Assembly: GCA_003695285.1 (NCBI GenBank)
Contig: RFIL01000295.1
Span: forward strand, 1 to 6,288
DNA: 6,288 bases
Direction of reading: 5' to 3'
Source: Calditrichota bacterium
GTDB taxonomy: Bacteria > Calditrichota > Calditrichia > RBG-13-44-9 > J075
This document shows, one piece after another, positions 5,863-6,288 of the stretch. The notes below the pieces were generated by a model. The model was not told where the DNA came from, did not search any database, and saw nothing but the letters and a program-made list of their open reading frames with translations. The first letter of the stretch is position 1. Each line of letters begins with the position of its first letter. The position numbers and the translations under genes were made by a program.

Positions 5863-6288
5863 ATGAGTAAAGAAAAGTATCCAGAAAAAGTATACAGAGG
5901 TCTTTTTCCCCGCCTCTTTCTTTTGATGGTTATAGGACTGTCGGCCTATTTCTTTGAGAGTAGCGAGGGAAACACCGGAGGACAGTGGCTGAAGGTTGCT
6001 GAAGGTCTGAAGTACCGGGAATTTGAAGCACCGGTAAAATCTACCGTGGGCGATTCCCGAATAGCTGTGTTAAATATCAACCCCCAAATCTATGATTTCA
6101 AACTTATCTGTGCATCAGAGCTGGATCAAAAACCCCGAACAATCGAGGATTGGGGAGAAAATTTAAATTTGATAGCAGCCATCAATGCTGGTATGTTCCA
6201 GCAAGATCTTTTGACCAGCGTTGGGTTTCTTAAAAATTATGAGTACTATAACAATCCATATCTGAATAACAACAATTCGATTTTTGCC
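5863..6288 (+). CDS. Phosphodiester glycosidase family protein, 3' truncated by window
   Basis: The frame from ATG 5863 stays open for 142 codons and leaves the window. The N-terminus is basic and followed by one hydrophobic segment (about 14-30, LFPRLFLLMVIGLSAYFF), an uncleaved anchor or signal peptide, so the rest lies outside the cytoplasm. Residues 41 onward read WLKVAEGLKYREFEAP, then RIAVLNINP (66-74), FKLICAS (79-85) and the hallmark AAINAGMFQQD...VGFLKN (105-124). This pattern matches the NAGPA/DUF2233 (YigE-like, PF09992) fold, named for the mammalian enzyme that uncovers mannose-6-phosphate by removing GlcNAc. Bacterial members have been linked to surface glycan or phosphodiester metabolism, and the substrate here is unknown. 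The Asn-rich stretch at 130-138 precedes the cut. A weak AGG lies 9 bases upstream of the ATG. The frame is open back to a stop at 5752, but no better start is seen. Catalytic residues downstream are outside the window. Confidence 0.82.
   Translation, partial: MSKEKYPEKVYRGLFPRLFLLMVIGLSAYFFESSEGNTGGQWLKVAEGLKYREFEAPVKSTVGDSRIAVLNINPQIYDFKLICASELDQKPRTIEDWGENLNLIAAINAGMFQQDLLTSVGFLKNYEYYNNPYLNNNNSIFA

Noticed and set aside
1..6288. CRISPR arrays, insertion sequences, tRNA or rRNA genes, toxin-antitoxin or defence cassettes
   Set aside because: Reading both strands showed no regularly spaced repeats, transposase motifs, cloverleaf sequences or defence-family domains.

Overview
The window reads as an ordinary chromosomal stretch of an AT-rich Gram-negative bacterium, with GC near 40 percent by eye. 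Two exported proteins have Sec signal peptides that end in Ala-Gln, one has outer-membrane beta-barrel features, and the large peptidase is closest to the prolyl tripeptidyl peptidase of Porphyromonas. These features fit the Bacteroidota/FCB neighbourhood (for example Calditrichota, Marinimicrobia or related phyla). Three genes carry strong Shine-Dalgarno sequences (AAGGAGAGGG, GAGGAGG, GAAAGGAGC), which is unusual for Bacteroidota proper and points to a deeper FCB lineage. This placement is inference only.

Layout from left to right. Bases 1-26 look like the first codons of a minus-strand gene cut by the window edge, with its own AGGAGA ribosome site. It would diverge from a plus-strand gene (159-1013) for a 284-residue predicted outer-membrane barrel or transporter-like protein. 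A 141-base gap with two overlapping perfect palindromes leads to an HDOD-GGDEF signalling protein (1155-2669), whose signature and I-site are intact but whose substrate-contact residues are substituted. A short U-rich spacer precedes a stand-alone GyrI-like ligand-binding protein (2768-3388). That gene runs tail to tail, 12 bases apart, into a large minus-strand exported S9B peptidase (3401-5566) resembling prolyl tripeptidyl peptidase. The peptidase is divided by a 296-base divergent region with a nested inverted repeat from the start of a membrane-anchored phosphodiester glycosidase family protein (5863 to the right edge).

No tight operon is visible: genes face different directions or are separated by spacers of about 100 bases. 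The genes look like independent housekeeping or accessory functions: envelope barrel, c-di-GMP-type signalling, small-molecule binding or detoxification, extracytoplasmic peptide degradation and cell-surface glycan or phosphodiester chemistry. I found no mobile element, CRISPR array, tRNA or rRNA, and no convincing new multi-gene system. The most interesting points are the degenerate nucleotide site of the GGDEF protein, the tripeptidyl-type N-terminus anchor of the peptidase, and the structured divergent region near 5700.
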